DNA from: an uncultured Rikenellaceae bacterium
GTDB taxonomy: Bacteria; Bacteroidota; Bacteroidia; Bacteroidales; Rikenellaceae
Length of the DNA stretch: 6,120 bases
Direction: 5' to 3'
Assembly: GCA_947037995.1 (NCBI GenBank)
Contig: CAMQUV010000077.1
Coordinates: 1 to 6,120, forward strand
Shown here: piece by piece, positions 5,854 to 6,120 of the stretch
How the letters are laid out: every line of letters begins with the position of its first letter
How positions within the stretch are numbered: the first letter of the stretch is position 1
The notes under the pieces: generated by a model
Databases searched by the model: none
What the model saw: only the letters and a program-made list of their open reading frames with translations
Told to the model about the DNA's origin: nothing
Translations under genes and position numbers: made by a program

Positions 5854-6120
5854 CTGGCTGTCGGGGGTCTCCACCTCGGCTCTCGAAGCCAAATACAAAC
5901 CCTAAACAGTGGCATAGGCGGAGCCTGGAAGCCAGCGCCCGCCCTATTGCTTCGAGTGCTGTTAGCACCGGCGCGGCTGAACAAGTCAGCACACACCCGG
6001 GCGCTGAAAATAACCAACAGAACCAAGTTGCAGACCCTAACCTGCTAGTTTCTCTTTGGGTGCTGTCAGCCAGCGAGCCAAAGGTGCCAACGGCACTCGA
6101 GTTTTTCCCCTTGCGGAGGC
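5854..6120. other. GC-rich, highly self-complementary region, possible structured RNA or repeat element (runs off the window)
   Basis: No recognisable protein is encoded in this stretch. It is clearly richer in G+C (136 of 240 bases over 5881-6120, counted by hand) than the hpt gene beside it. It contains many paired segments: CAGCGCCCG (5933-5941) with CGGGCGCTG (5998-6006), enclosing the hairpins GTGCT-GTT-AGCAC (5956-5968) and GCTGA-ACAAG-TCAGC (5976-5990); CTGGCTG (5854-5860) with CAGCCAG (6067-6073); CTTTGG (6054-6059) with CCAAAG (6078-6083); CTCGAAGC (5882-5889) with GCTTCGAG (5949-5956); GGCT (5878-5881) with AGCC (5887-5890); and GTGCC-AAC-GGCAC (6084-6096). Some of these exclude each other. 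GC-rich folded sequence in an AT-richer genome suggests a non-coding RNA or the end of a mobile element. The hallmark sequences of RNase P RNA, tmRNA and SRP RNA were sought by eye and not found. Strand, true ends and function are unknown. Confidence 0.45.
5952..6100. repeat. Inverted pair of 18-base hairpin units with a compensated base change
   Basis: TCGAGTGCTGTTAGCACC (5952-5969, plus) reappears on the minus strand at 6100-6083 as TCGAGTGCCGTTGGCACC, 16 of 18 identical. Each copy is itself a five-pair hairpin with a GTT loop, and the two differences swap a T-A pair for a C-G pair at the top of the stem. Similarity continues outward with gaps: GGCTGA and CAGCAC follow in both copies, separated by six extra bases in the left one. 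The arrangement resembles paired REP-type palindromes or the arms of a folded RNA. The RNA alternatives are two separate hairpins or one long stem. Confidence 0.65.

Noticed and set aside
5819..6118. Open frame of about 99 codons on the minus strand reaching the right edge, and another of about 94 codons on the plus strand (5838-6120)
   Set aside because: Both strands are open over the same GC-rich stretch, neither frame has a convincing start or a recognisable domain, and the stretch is full of hairpins. Chance absence of stops in GC-rich non-coding sequence explains it better, but the downstream sequence would be needed to exclude a truncated gene.
5770..6120. RNase P RNA, tmRNA, SRP RNA, tRNA or group II intron
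   Set aside because: The GAGGAAAGTCC core of RNase P, the tmRNA ends, the SRP GGAAGCAGCC motif, a tRNA T-arm in context and a domain V were all looked for on both strands and not found.

Overview
The window looks like chromosomal DNA from a Bacteroidota (Bacteroidales-like) bacterium. The protein sequences fit that group: a lipoprotein M3 metallopeptidase, a ZupT-type zinc transporter, class I PurE, and a FecE-type ATPase with an LSDGE signature. Start codons lack Shine-Dalgarno sequences. Three intergenic sites match the Bacteroidota housekeeping promoter exactly (TTTG, about 20 bases, TAnnTTTG). The protein-coding part is moderately AT-rich. The species cannot be named from this sequence.

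Layout. Positions 1-272 (minus) hold the N-terminal part of a FecCD/BtuC-type ABC transporter permease, cut by the window edge and preceded by its own promoter (297-328). A rho-independent terminator (347-390) separates it from a compact five-gene minus-strand operon that runs from about 5190 down to 460: purE, a zupT-like ZIP transporter, a FecE-like ATPase, an M3 peptidyl-dipeptidase lipoprotein and coaD. Gaps inside the operon are 10 to 43 bases and no internal terminator is visible. Divergent to it on the plus strand is hpt, a hypoxanthine-type phosphoribosyltransferase (5221-5769). The 55-base hpt-purE gap carries two promoters, one per gene, whose -7 boxes lie back to back and whose -33 boxes sit at the other gene's start codon.

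After hpt comes a possible terminator hairpin and then a 265-base GC-rich stretch running off the right edge (57% G+C by hand count over 5881-6120). It has no recognisable protein but is dense in complementary segments, including an inverted pair of triloop hairpins that differ by one compensated base pair. It is the least explained part of the window and may be a structured RNA or part of a small mobile or repeat element; no known RNA family could be assigned.

How the genes fit together. purE (de novo purine synthesis) and hpt (purine salvage) are driven from overlapping promoters, so their transcription may be mutually exclusive. The purE transcript also carries metal uptake genes (ZIP, FecE) and coenzyme A synthesis (coaD). 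The FecE ATPase is encoded away from the FecCD permease it would be expected to serve.
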